64,000 nucleotides of DNA from Actinomycetota bacterium (GTDB taxonomy: Bacteria; Actinomycetota; Actinomycetes; JACCUZ01). The translations under genes were made by a program, and so were the position numbers. The notes beneath the pieces are model-generated. The model worked only from the letters and a program-made list of their open reading frames with translations, was not told the DNA's origin and ran no database searches. Of the stretch, positions 45,801-53,174 are shown one piece after another (positions within the stretch are counted from its first letter, which is position 1; every line of letters begins with the position of its first letter). Where the stretch lies: NCBI GenBank assembly GCA_030841035.1, contig JAVEDI010000033.1, positions 1 through 64,000 of the forward strand, given 5' to 3'.

Positions 45801-48308
45801 GATCACGCTCAGATGGGAGCTGCTGCTCTTCTGCGCCAGGAAGATACGGAAGACGGCTTCCTCGAGAGCGGGTGTGCGCTCGAGGTCAGGCACGCCGTAG
45901 TGGGCCAGAACCCGCGTGAGGCGGTCGCGGAACGCCTGCGGCAGGTGCTCCCGCTCGACGTCGAGGCTGTGCAGGTAGGAGTGGAAGTGCTCCCGCGGGC
46001 TGTGCACCCGCTCGTCGGTCGTCTCCTCCACGGCGGGCCGGTTGCGGCTGAGCTCGCAGACGTCGGCGAACGTGCTCAGCAGCCCGAGCTCGGCTCGTAG
46101 CGGGGCCTCACCGAGCGGGGCCAGCTCGTCGCGAGCCTGCAGATAGTCGGTCATCGCCCGCGCCGCGTCGGAGGGGGTCAGGTCGAAGCCGAGCAGCAGG
46201 CCACGCAGGTGGGCGATGGAGCGCTCCGCCCGGGCGGAGGGCGACGTCGCGACGTACGCCGGCAGCTCCAGCCGCTGGACGTCGCCGGCGGCCGGCGCGG
46301 CCGCTCCGGGGGCCGGTCTGCCCTGGGCGTCGAGCTCGAGGGGCTCGAGCCGCACCAGCGGTGTCCCGGTCTCGACCTGGCCTCCGGTGGACACGAGCAG
46401 CTCGCGGACTCGCGCGCGGAACGGCGCCGCGATGACCGTCTCCATCTTCATGCTCTCCAGCACGATCACGGGAACCCCCGCGTCGACCTCGTCCCCCACC
46501 TGCGCCGGCACGGCGACGACGAGCGCGGGCGCCGGCGAGCGCACGACGCCACCTTCGTCGCGGGTGACCCGGTGGGTCGTGCCGTTGACCTCGACGACGT
46601 GAACGGGGCCGTGGGCGGCGCTGACCAGCCGGAACCGCTGGTCACCGATCGTCAGCCGGCCGGCGTACCCGTCGAGGCGCTCGAGCTCCGCGTCGACCTC
46701 CCGCCCGTCGCCGGCCGAGCCGAGGCCGACCCGGAACGTGCTCGGTCCGGTCTGGGCGACCGTGACGCGGTGCGCCTCGCCACGGATCTTCAGGTCGAGG
46801 GTCGGCCCGAGGTCGTGTCGTGCCTGGGGCCGGCCGCCGTGCGCGGTGCTGAGGAAGTGCTGGCGCTCGGCTCCCTCCTGCTCGCGGTAGGCCTCGATCG
46901 CGGCCATCGCGACGGCCACGCCCGAGTGCCGGTGGGCCGCCAGCCGCCCGGTGGTGCGCACCCGGTCGATCCAGCCTGTGTCGGCGCTGCCGTCGATGAT
47001 CTCCGGCTGGTCGAGCAGGTCGAGCAGGAAGGTCTTGTTCGTCGCGCCGCCCTCGATGACAACCGTCGTGTCGGACAGGGCTCGTCGCAACCGCGCCATC
47101 GCCTCGTCGCGGTCCCGTCCGTAGCCGATGATCTTCGCGATCATCGAGTCGAAGTCGGCCGGGATCACGTCACCCTCACTGACGCCTGTGTCGACCCGGA
47201 CGCCCGGTCCCGAGGGCAACCTGAGCAGGGCGATCCTGCCCGGTGAGGGGGCGAAGTCGCGGTCCGGGTCCTCCGCGTTCAGCCGCGCCTCGACGGCATG
47301 GCCGGTCTCGGCGGGCGGATCTCCGAGCAGCCGCCCACCGGCAGCCACGTGCAGCTGCGCCTTGACCAGGTCGACGCCGGTGGTCAGCTCGGTGATGGGG
47401 TGCTCGACCTGCAGGCGGGTGTTCACCTCGAGGAAGGCGAAGCTCTTCTCGTCGGGGTGGTAGAGGAACTCGACCGTGCCCGCACCCCGGTAGTCGACCG
47501 CCAGCGCCAGCCGTCGGGCGGCGCCCTTGAGCTCGCCGACCTGCTCCTGCGACAGCACCGGCGAGGAGGACTCCTCGATCACCTTCTGGTTGCGCCGTTG
47601 CACCGAGCAGTCCCGGACACCGAGCGCCCACGCGCTGCCGTGCCCGTCGGCGATGACCTGGACCTCGACGTGCCGGGCACCGGTGACGAGCTTCTCGAGG
47701 AACACGACGCCGCTGCCGAACGCGCGGGCGGCCTCCTCGCGCGTGTTGTCGAAGACCGCCCGCAGGTCCTGGTCCGAGGTGACGACCCGGATGCCGCGCC
47801 CGCCTCCCCCGGCGGTCGCCTTGAGCATCAGCGGATAGCCGAGCGACTGCCCCACCCCCAGCGCCGACCCGAGGTCCTCGACCGGCCCGCGGCTCCACGG
47901 CGCCACCGGCACGCCGGCCTCCTCCGCGAGCAGCTTTGCGCCGATCTTGTCGCCGAGCCGGCGCATCGCCTCGGCGCTGGGACCGATGAACGTCACACCG
48001 ATCCGGGCGCACAGCTGCGCGAACGCCGGGTCCTCGGCGACGAAGCCCCAACCGACCCAGGCGGCGTCGGCCCCGGTCTCCCGCAGGGCCTGCTCCAGCA
48101 GCGCGTGGTCGAGGTAGGGACGCCGCGACGCGGGTCCGAGGGCGTACGCCGCGTCCGCCTCGCGCACGAACCCGGCCGTGCTCTCGGCATCGGTGTAGAG
48201 CGCCACCGTCTCGATCGGGGTGTGGCCTTGCGCGTTCAGCTCGCGGACGGCGTCGATGAGGCGCATCGCCGCCTCGCCCCGATTGATGATGGCGATTCGC
48301 GACAACAA
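42780..48308 (-). CDS. Single-chain biotin-dependent acyl-CoA carboxylase (BC-BCCP-CT)
   Basis: About 1842 aa. Residues ~1-460 are biotin carboxylase (INRGEAAMRL; KATAGGGGRGIRVV; EVNTRLQVEHP). Residues ~530-650 hold a linker and biotinyl domain with ESMKMETV (biotin Lys ~620). A ~600 residue central region of helical character follows, then residues ~1270-1840 with the carboxyltransferase (VVAGINVGAQPYWNAEA; DFSGGVSAEDNFGIGGYDR; RGFPPSDGPD). The order BC-BCCP-central-CT is that of eukaryotic acetyl-CoA carboxylase, not the split bacterial enzyme. The product is malonyl-CoA or a longer carboxyacyl-CoA. TTG 48308 was chosen because AGGAGG lies 8 nt upstream and the frame starts as in other carboxylases; ATG 48347 has no ribosome site. 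Confidence 0.92.
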   Translation of the reverse strand: MLSRIAIINRGEAAMRLIDAVRELNAQGHTPIETVALYTDAESTAGFVREADAAYALGPASRRPYLDHALLEQALRETGADAAWVGWGFVAEDPAFAQLCARIGVTFIGPSAEAMRRLGDKIGAKLLAEEAGVPVAPWSRGPVEDLGSALGVGQSLGYPLMLKATAGGGGRGIRVVTSDQDLRAVFDNTREEAARAFGSGVVFLEKLVTGARHVEVQVIADGHGSAWALGVRDCSVQRRNQKVIEESSSPVLSQEQVGELKGAARRLALAVDYRGAGTVEFLYHPDEKSFAFLEVNTRLQVEHPITELTTGVDLVKAQLHVAAGGRLLGDPPAETGHAVEARLNAEDPDRDFAPSPGRIALLRLPSGPGVRVDTGVSEGDVIPADFDSMIAKIIGYGRDRDEAMARLRRALSDTTVVIEGGATNKTFLLDLLDQPEIIDGSADTGWIDRVRTTGRLAAHRHSGVAVAMAAIEAYREQEGAERQHFLSTAHGGRPQARHDLGPTLDLKIRGEAHRVTVAQTGPSTFRVGLGSAGDGREVDAELERLDGYAGRLTIGDQRFRLVSAAHGPVHVVEVNGTTHRVTRDEGGVVRSPAPALVVAVPAQVGDEVDAGVPVIVLESMKMETVIAAPFRARVRELLVSTGGQVETGTPLVRLEPLELDAQGRPAPGAAAPAAGDVQRLELPAYVATSPSARAERSIAHLRGLLLGFDLTPSDAARAMTDYLQARDELAPLGEAPLRAELGLLSTFADVCELSRNRPAVEETTDERVHSPREHFHSYLHSLDVEREHLPQAFRDRLTRVLAHYGVPDLERTPALEEAVFRIFLAQKSSSSHLSVITTLLQRWMGEPVPDDEVAEDVREVLDRLVAATQLRYPVVGELARSARFRWFDQPIVDAARSRALSGVRDELSYLAANPDASDYSQRIEALASIPERIVRFLAERLEAGVPEREPMLEVLARRHYREYELHGLRNISSGHRPYVVSDYTLDDRPTHLVSTVALMSELTHPSGESALLSDIEAQIDDAPEGHQSVVDLYLSWPEAPESADALSAALREVLDGVPVAARLRRMAVAVCRGAGRPVSYFTFRPGPGGVVEDDLVRGVHPMVGRRLNLWRLRDFRISRLDAPEDVLLYHCVAPDNDADQRLVALAQVRELAVVRDADGHVTSLPHAERAIAGCLEAIRRARSARGSAGLRLDMNHVFLHLWPVIDAPLDELTALQRTLAPLTAGAGIEEVVAEGRIVAPDGQVRAAAVRFSYQPGAGVVAAVSGPSTERLQPLDDYAQKVLRSRRRGTVYPYELLGLLTGEGGTFTEHDLDDRGALTPVQRPPGGNRCGLVVGVARTPTAEHPEGIARVVLLGDPTRALGAVAEAECARVVAALDLADAMSVPVEWFALSAGARISMDSGTENMDWVARALRRIVTFTQDGGEINVVVAGINVGAQPYWNAEATMLMHTKGILVMTPDSAMVLTGKQSLDFSGGVSAEDNFGIGGYDRVMGPNGQAQYWVPNLAAACDLLLTHYGHTYVAPGEASPRRAASSDPVDRDVRTFPHEVPDSDFHTVGDIFSRETNPDRKKPFDIRTVMRAVADQDLPVLERWGGMADAETSVVLDAHIGGWPVSLLGIESRSVSRRGFPPSDGPDIWTAGTLFPRSSKKTARAVSAASGNRPLVVLANLSGFDGSPESMRNLQLEYGAEIGRAVVNFKGPIVFCVVSRYHGGAFVVFSKTLNDRMTVLAVEGSFASVIGGAPAAAVVFAGEVDARTVADPRVRELERRVAAEEGAVRAALATELVEVRAAVRSQKLGEVAAEFDRVHSIQRAVAVGSVDAVIAAHEIRPRIAAAIEEGLRTGR

Positions 48309-48395
48309 GCGCTTCGCCTCCTGCTGGATCCGAGAAAGCCTCACCATAGGGGCGGGCGTACCTGCCCGGGCAAGTCGCAGCAGGGCTGCGGCGCG

Positions 48396-49766
48396 TCAGG
48401 CTCCGAGGTCCTTGAGCGCGTCGAGCACGCCGCGGTGGAACGTCGGATAGGCGTAGACCATCGTCCGCAGCGTCGTCACGGGCACCCGCGCATGTACCGC
48501 GAGGGTGAGCATCGAGAGCACTTCACCGCCCCAGGGTCCGCACGAGGTCGCACCCACCAGGACACCCTCCTCGACGTCCTCGACGAGCTTGATCATGCCG
48601 TCGCCGCCGGGACCGTGGATCCAGCCCCGGGAGGTGCGGGGCACCTGCACCAGACCGGTGCGGACCGTGCGACCCGCCTCGCGGGCGGCACGTTCGGTCA
48701 GTCCGACGGAGCCCACCTCCGGATCGGTGAACGTGACGCGGGACAGGCCGCGGTAGTCGGCGGGCTGCCCTCGTCTGCCGAGGATGTCGCCGACGGCGAT
48801 CTCCGCCTGGTACATCGCCATGTGGGTGAACGGGCCGACGCCGGTCACGTCACCGACGGCCCAGATCCCGTCGGCCGCGCGCATCCACTCGTCGACCTCG
48901 ATCGCGGTGGCCGTGGGGTCCAGACCCACCGACTCCAGACCGACCTCCGCGACCCGGGCCCGCCGCCCGACACTGACGAGCAGCTCCGACGCGCGGACCT
49001 GGGTGCCGTCGTCGAGGGTCACCGTCACGGTCCCGTCGGCGCGCGACACACGGACGGCCTTGGCCGACGTACGCAGCTCCAGGCCCTCGGCCTGCAGGAC
49101 GTGCGACACGATCTCGCTCGACTCCGGCTCCTCAGGTGCGAGCACCCGGTCGGCCGCCTCGATGATCGTGACCTGGGACCCGAACCGGCAGAAGGCCTGC
49201 GCCAGCTCCAGCCCGACCGCGCCGCCCCCCAGGACGGCGAGCGACTCGGGCGCCGACGTGGCCGCGATCGCCTCGCGGTTCGTCCACGGCCGGGCCTCCT
49301 TCAGCCCTTCGATCGGCGGTACGACGGGTCCGGAGCCGGTCGCGACCACGACGCCCCGTCGGGCCCGGAAGACGTCGTCGCCGACCCGCACCCGGCCCGG
49401 TCCGTCAAGACGAGCCGGCCCGCGGACCAGCCGGCCGCCCTTGCTGACGAAGCGGTCGGCCGCGACCTTGTCGTCCCAGTTGTCGGTGGCCTCGTCACGG
49501 ATCCGCCGGGCCACGGGCCCGAGGTCGCGGGTGACCGTGGCCCTGCCCGCAAGCTTGTCGACGCGGCGCGCCTCGGCGAGCAGGTTCGCACCCCTGATGA
49601 TCATCTTGCTGGGGATGCACCCCCAGTACGGACACTCGCCGCCGACCAGCTCCCGCTCCACCCCGACCACCGACAGGCCGGCCTCGGCCAGCCGGCCCGC
49701 GACCTCCTCGCCACCGGGGCCCATCCCGATGACGACGACGTCCACCTGCTCCTCGTGCTGCGCCAT
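48396..49766 (-). CDS. FAD-dependent pyridine nucleotide-disulfide oxidoreductase
   Basis: 456 aa, of the lipoamide dehydrogenase/mercuric reductase family. FAD motif VVVIGMGPGGEEVAGRLAEAG, redox-active GGECPYWGCIPSK (CxxxxC), NAD motif VLGGGAVGLELAQAFCRFG, FAD-binding IWAVGDVTG, and dimerisation domain. The usual C-terminal His-Glu pair of lipoamide dehydrogenase (HPT/E) is replaced by YPTFHRG, so it is probably not a canonical E3. It may reduce a quinone or another disulfide. Divergent from the phosphatase gene. Confidence 0.85.
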   Translation of the reverse strand: MAQHEEQVDVVVIGMGPGGEEVAGRLAEAGLSVVGVERELVGGECPYWGCIPSKMIIRGANLLAEARRVDKLAGRATVTRDLGPVARRIRDEATDNWDDKVAADRFVSKGGRLVRGPARLDGPGRVRVGDDVFRARRGVVVATGSGPVVPPIEGLKEARPWTNREAIAATSAPESLAVLGGGAVGLELAQAFCRFGSQVTIIEAADRVLAPEEPESSEIVSHVLQAEGLELRTSAKAVRVSRADGTVTVTLDDGTQVRASELLVSVGRRARVAEVGLESVGLDPTATAIEVDEWMRAADGIWAVGDVTGVGPFTHMAMYQAEIAVGDILGRRGQPADYRGLSRVTFTDPEVGSVGLTERAAREAGRTVRTGLVQVPRTSRGWIHGPGGDGMIKLVEDVEEGVLVGATSCGPWGGEVLSMLTLAVHARVPVTTLRTMVYAYPTFHRGVLDALKDLGA

Positions 49767-49787
49767 GCCTCCGTTCTACCCGCTGGC

Positions 49788-49793
49788 TAGCGT
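49788..49793 (+). promoter_or_regulatory. -10 element for a leaderless start at 49800
   Basis: TAGCGT ends 6 nt before GTG 49800, the spacing expected when transcription starts at the first base of the start codon. No ribosome site precedes that GTG. Leaderless mRNAs are common in actinobacteria. Confidence 0.5.
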
Positions 49794-49799
49794 GTACGC

Positions 49800-50393
49800 G
49801 TGACCGGGGCGAGTGACTCCCAGCTGTGGTTGGTGCGCCACGGCGAGACGCAGTGGAGCGCGGCCGGGCGGCACACCAGCCGGACCGACCTCCCCCTGAC
49901 CGACGACGGTCGGGGCGCGGCGACCGCGCTGGGCGAGCGGCTGGGCGGCCTGACGTTCGACCAGGTGCTCGCCAGCCCCCGGCTGCGGACCCGGACCACC
50001 GCCGAGCTCGCCGGGCTCGGCGACCGCGCGACGCTCGACCCGGACCTGGTCGAGTGGGACTACGGGCAGGACGAGGGCCTGACCTCGGCCCAGATCCGTG
50101 CGGAGCGCCCCGGCTGGTCGGTCTGGCGCGAGGGCCCGCGCGGCGGCGAGACGGCCGAGCAGGTGGCCGCCCGTGCCGACCGTGTCATCGCCCGGGTCCG
50201 AGCGGCCGGCGGCCGTACGATCGCGTTCTCCCACGGCCACTTCTGCCGCGTGCTCGGTGCCCGGTGGATCGACCTCGCCGTCGAGGAGGGCGCTCACCTG
50301 CGCCTGGACACCGCCGCCGTGTCGGTGCTCGGGTGGGAGCGCGAGACGCCGGCGCTGCTGCGGTGGAACGACACCGGCGTCCTGCCGCGGTGA
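49800..50393 (+). CDS. Histidine phosphatase / phosphoglycerate mutase-like protein
   Basis: 197 aa. Catalytic RHGE at residues ~13-16 (LWLVRHGETQWSAAGRHTSR), second-site SPRLRTRTTAE, Glu in VEWDYGQDEG and the second His in IAFSHGHFCRVLGARW. Small broad-specificity phosphatases of this family act on phosphosugars or nucleotides; the exact substrate is unknown. Read from a leaderless GTG. Ends 11 bp before the convergent rsgA stop. Confidence 0.9.
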   Translation: MTGASDSQLWLVRHGETQWSAAGRHTSRTDLPLTDDGRGAATALGERLGGLTFDQVLASPRLRTRTTAELAGLGDRATLDPDLVEWDYGQDEGLTSAQIRAERPGWSVWREGPRGGETAEQVAARADRVIARVRAAGGRTIAFSHGHFCRVLGARWIDLAVEEGAHLRLDTAAVSVLGWERETPALLRWNDTGVLPR

Positions 50394-50404
50394 CCGGCGC
50401 AGGG

Positions 50405-51499
50405 TCAGGGGCGGATCCGTCCGCCGGAGCGGACGGCCTGGTGGATGCGCCGCCACCGGGCCCGCTCCTGCGCTTTCAGCCGGGCGTCGTGGCGCATCGC
50501 CATCCAGCGGGCCTCGCGGCCCAGCTTGAGGTAGCTCTGCCAGCGCCGCTGCGGCAGCTCACCCGAGTCGAGCGCGGCCAGCACGGCGCAGTCGGGCTCG
50601 GTGCGGTGCTCGCAGTCGTTGAAGCGGCACTTCTGCGCGAGGGCCTCGACGTCGGCGAAGACCATCTCGAGCGACTCGGCGACGTCGGTGAGGCCGACAC
50701 TGCGCAGGCCTGGGGTGTCCATGACCAGCGCGCCCGAGGGCAGGATCACCAGCTCGCGGTGCGCCGTGGTGTGGCGACCCTTGCCGTCGGCCCGCAGCTC
50801 GCGGGTCACCATCAGCGCCGCGCCGGCGAGCCTGTTGGTCAGCGTCGACTTGCCGGAGCCCGACGGGCCCAGCAGGGCGAGCGTGCGGCCGGGGGCCAGG
50901 TACGGCGCCAGGTCCTGCATGCCCTGCCCGGTGGCGGCGCTCACCGCGAGCACGTCGACGCCGGGCGCGGCGGCCGCGACGACGTCACGCAGCTGCGCGG
51001 GATCGGGCACCGTGTCGGCCTTCGTCAGGACCACGAGCGGCGTCGCGCCGCTCTCCCAGGCGAGGGCGAGAAACCGCTCGATGCGCGAGAGGTCGGGCTC
51101 GGGGTGCAGTCCTTCGGTGACGACGGCCAGGTCGACGTTGGCGGCCAGCACCTGGCCGTGCGAGGCACCGGGCGTGACGGAGGCACGCACGAAGGCGGTA
51201 CGTCGCCCCAGCACCGCCTCGACGGTGGTGCGGTCGTCGGACCAGTCGCGCAGCACGACCCAGTCACCGACACAGGGTGCGGCCACGGGGTCCTCGGCGA
51301 CCGTGGACAGCAGGGCGCCGGAGAACGTCGCCCGCACGGGACCGGCGAGGTCCTGGGCGTCGCAGGCGCCGCGGTCGACGCGGGTGACGCGCGCCGGCCG
51401 TTGGCCGGCGTGGTCGTAAGCCGCGAACGCGGTGCGGTACTGCTCGTCCCAGCCCAGGGAGGACAGGTCGTGCAGGGTGGGGCGGGTGGACTCGTTCAC
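50405..51499 (-). CDS. rsgA: Ribosome biogenesis GTPase RsgA
   Basis: 364 aa circularly permuted GTPase that matures the 30S subunit. OB-fold N-terminus, then G motifs in permuted order: VLTKAD (G4), SAATGQG (G5), GPSGSGKSTL (G1), RHTTAHRE (G2) and DTPGLR (G3). The C-terminal zinc site is CRFNDCEHRTEPDC. GTG 51499 has only a weak ribosome site, within a possible hairpin (about 51508-51528), and a 15-codon frame lies upstream (51561-51608). Confidence 0.95.
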   Translation of the reverse strand: MNESTRPTLHDLSSLGWDEQYRTAFAAYDHAGQRPARVTRVDRGACDAQDLAGPVRATFSGALLSTVAEDPVAAPCVGDWVVLRDWSDDRTTVEAVLGRRTAFVRASVTPGASHGQVLAANVDLAVVTEGLHPEPDLSRIERFLALAWESGATPLVVLTKADTVPDPAQLRDVVAAAAPGVDVLAVSAATGQGMQDLAPYLAPGRTLALLGPSGSGKSTLTNRLAGAALMVTRELRADGKGRHTTAHRELVILPSGALVMDTPGLRSVGLTDVAESLEMVFADVEALAQKCRFNDCEHRTEPDCAVLAALDSGELPQRRWQSYLKLGREARWMAMRHDARLKAQERARWRRIHQAVRSGGRIRP

Positions 51500-51560
51500 T
51501 TCGGGACGCCCTTCGCGAGGCGGAAGGCGCCGGACGCGCTCTCGGGCTGTGACGAGAGGG

Positions 51561-51608
51561 TCAACGGGCGCCGGGGAGAAGGTTCCGGACAGCCTGCTCG
51601 ACGGTCAT
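51561..51608 (-). CDS. 15-codon upstream ORF before rsgA
   Basis: ATG 51608 is preceded by GGAGG-rich sequence (GAGAGGAGGG) at optimal spacing and encodes MTVEQAVRNLLPGAR, then stops 61 nt before the rsgA start. The strong ribosome site contrasts with the weak one of rsgA, so a leader peptide or coupled translation is conceivable. It could equally be chance. Confidence 0.3.
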   Translation of the reverse strand: MTVEQAVRNLLPGAR

Positions 51609-51672
51609 CGGGTTCCCTCCTCTCCTGGCGCGGCCACTCGTCGTCGCGACGGGCGGGCCGTGCGGCAGGACG

Positions 51673-52725
51673 CTAGCCCTTGTCGGGGAACTGGGCCAAC
51701 GGGTTTTCGGCGGGCGAGCGGTTGGGTGGCAGGTCGATCTCTCCGGTGTCCAGGCCGGGCCGCTTCAGGCGGGTGCGGCCGTGCACCTTCTCGGCCTCCC
51801 GCTCGGCCCGCACCTTCTGCCGGGCGATGGTGACCTCGCGACAGGGCCACACCTCTTCGATGGCGGCGTTCAGCGCCGCACCGATCAGCATGGCGATCGC
51901 GAGGACGTAGAGCCAGATGAGCAGCACGATGGGCGCGGCGAGCGGTCCGTAGATCGAGGTGCCGCCGACCGAGACGTCGATGACCCAGCGCACGACATAG
52001 CTGCCGAGGAACCAGATGGTCAGGGTGAGCAGAGCGCCGGGAAGGTCACGTCGCCACGGCGTCCGGACGGGAGCGCTGATGTGGTAGAGCGAGGTGAGAG
52101 ACAGCACGGACAGCACCGAGGCGACCGGCCAGTACAGCGAGTCGACGAACCCGACCTGGTCGGGCAGCAGCTTGCCGAGCAGCGTCGGGCCGAGCAGCAC
52201 CAGCGGCACCACGAACGAGCCGATCAGGACCGCTGCGACGTACAGCGAGAACGACAGGAGGCGGGTGCGGATGATGCCGCGTCGGCCGCCGAGGCCGTAC
52301 ATGATCGAGATCGTGTCGATGAACACGTTGAGGGCGCGGGAGCCCGACCACAAGGCGATGACGAAGCCGATCGAGATGATGTCCACCCGGCCACCGTGGA
52401 AGACGTCGCGCAGCGTCTTCCTGATGACCTCGTTGACCACGTCTGAGGTCAGGACCTGGGCAGAATCCTCGATGATCTTGTTCTGGACCTGCGTGACCAC
52501 GTCCTGGCCGACCCAGTTGCCGAAGTAGCCGATCGCGCCTACCAGGCCCAGCAGCAGGGGTGGCAGCGACAGCAGCGCGAAGAATCCTGCCTCCGCCGCC
52601 AGCCCCGTGACCCGGTAGCGGAAGCAGATGGCGGTGGTCTGGCGGATCAGCTGCCACAGCACCGACAGGGCGCGGGCACGCGCGATCCTGCCTACCGTGT
52701 CGGTGCGAACGATCCCCGCGGCCAC
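51673..52725 (-). CDS. YihY/BrkB-family inner-membrane protein
   Basis: About 350 aa with six predicted helices. The family blocks GLAAEAGFFALLSLPPLLLG, LWSGSRALNVFIDTISIMYG, the segment from YGPLAAPIVLLIWLYV, and the charged cytoplasmic tail after residue ~300 fit YihY/BrkB. The family is a predicted transporter group without a settled substrate. GTG 52725 was chosen because TACCGT lies 7 nt upstream, giving a leaderless transcript; a start at 52749 would place that -10 inside the gene. Confidence 0.87.
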   Translation of the reverse strand: MAAGIVRTDTVGRIARARALSVLWQLIRQTTAICFRYRVTGLAAEAGFFALLSLPPLLLGLVGAIGYFGNWVGQDVVTQVQNKIIEDSAQVLTSDVVNEVIRKTLRDVFHGGRVDIISIGFVIALWSGSRALNVFIDTISIMYGLGGRRGIIRTRLLSFSLYVAAVLIGSFVVPLVLLGPTLLGKLLPDQVGFVDSLYWPVASVLSVLSLTSLYHISAPVRTPWRRDLPGALLTLTIWFLGSYVVRWVIDVSVGGTSIYGPLAAPIVLLIWLYVLAIAMLIGAALNAAIEEVWPCREVTIARQKVRAEREAEKVHGRTRLKRPGLDTGEIDLPPNRSPAENPLAQFPDKG

Positions 52726-52732
52726 ACCCGCT

Positions 52733-52738
52733 ACGGTA
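52733..52738 (-). promoter_or_regulatory. -10 element for leaderless YihY-family gene
   Basis: TACCGT (minus strand, 52738-52733) ends 7 nt before GTG 52725, the leaderless arrangement also seen at 49788. The rest of 52739-52982 contains no gene or structure I can support. Confidence 0.4.
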
Positions 52739-52982
52739 GGCCACCGCACGCGCCGGAGGGGTCAGGCGACGCGGCTGCCTCGTCCGGGCGAGCACCGGGC
52801 GGCTGCCGTGCGGGAATGCTCGGGCGACCCGGCCGGTTGCGCGAGCCATGACCCGGACCCGGCTGATGCCATCCAGCCCGGCACCCGCCGAGTTGTCCAC
52901 GTTGTCACCGGAGTTACCGGCGAGGTTTCAGATGCTGGCACCGGATGGACGCTCCCATGAGACGAGTGTCACCCTAGGACGC

Positions 52983-53066
52983 ATGACTGCCCACGACGCG
53001 CATCTGGTTGCGCGGCTCCACGTCGACCACGGTCACGTGTCGAGCGCGGTCTGTATGGCCGGCTGA
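52983..53066 (+). CDS. Short Cys-containing leader peptide upstream of sirA
   Basis: 27 codons: MTAHDAHLVARLHV, then DHGHVSSAVCMAG and stop. The pattern RLHVD..RVSSAVC resembles putative leader peptides found before actinobacterial sulfur-assimilation operons, where ribosome stalling at Cys codons during cysteine shortage switches downstream RNA structure. Here a single Cys codon (TGT) lies four codons before the stop, and hairpins follow at 53071-53127. AGGA precedes the ATG closely. Assignment is by pattern and position. Confidence 0.6.
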   Translation: MTAHDAHLVARLHVDHGHVSSAVCMAG

Positions 53067-53070
53067 CCCC

Positions 53071-53127
53071 GCCGTCCCCTGTCCGACGGCGCGCGGTCGC
53101 GCCGGGCTGAGCCGTCACCCACGGTTC
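53071..53127 (+). promoter_or_regulatory. Candidate attenuator hairpins between leader peptide and sirA
   Basis: Two mutually exclusive stems share bases: GCCGTC 53071-53076 with GACGGC 53085-53090, and GGCGCG 53088-53093 with CGCGCC 53098-53103. A third stem, GAGCCGT 53109-53115 with ACGGTTC 53121-53127 (one G-U), follows. Starting 5 nt after the leader peptide stop, these could couple ribosome position to sirA expression. No poly-U terminator is seen. Confidence 0.4.
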
Positions 53128-53174
53128 CTCCGGGGCGCACCTGCGTGTCACAGCCCCCCGGAAGAGCCTCTCTC

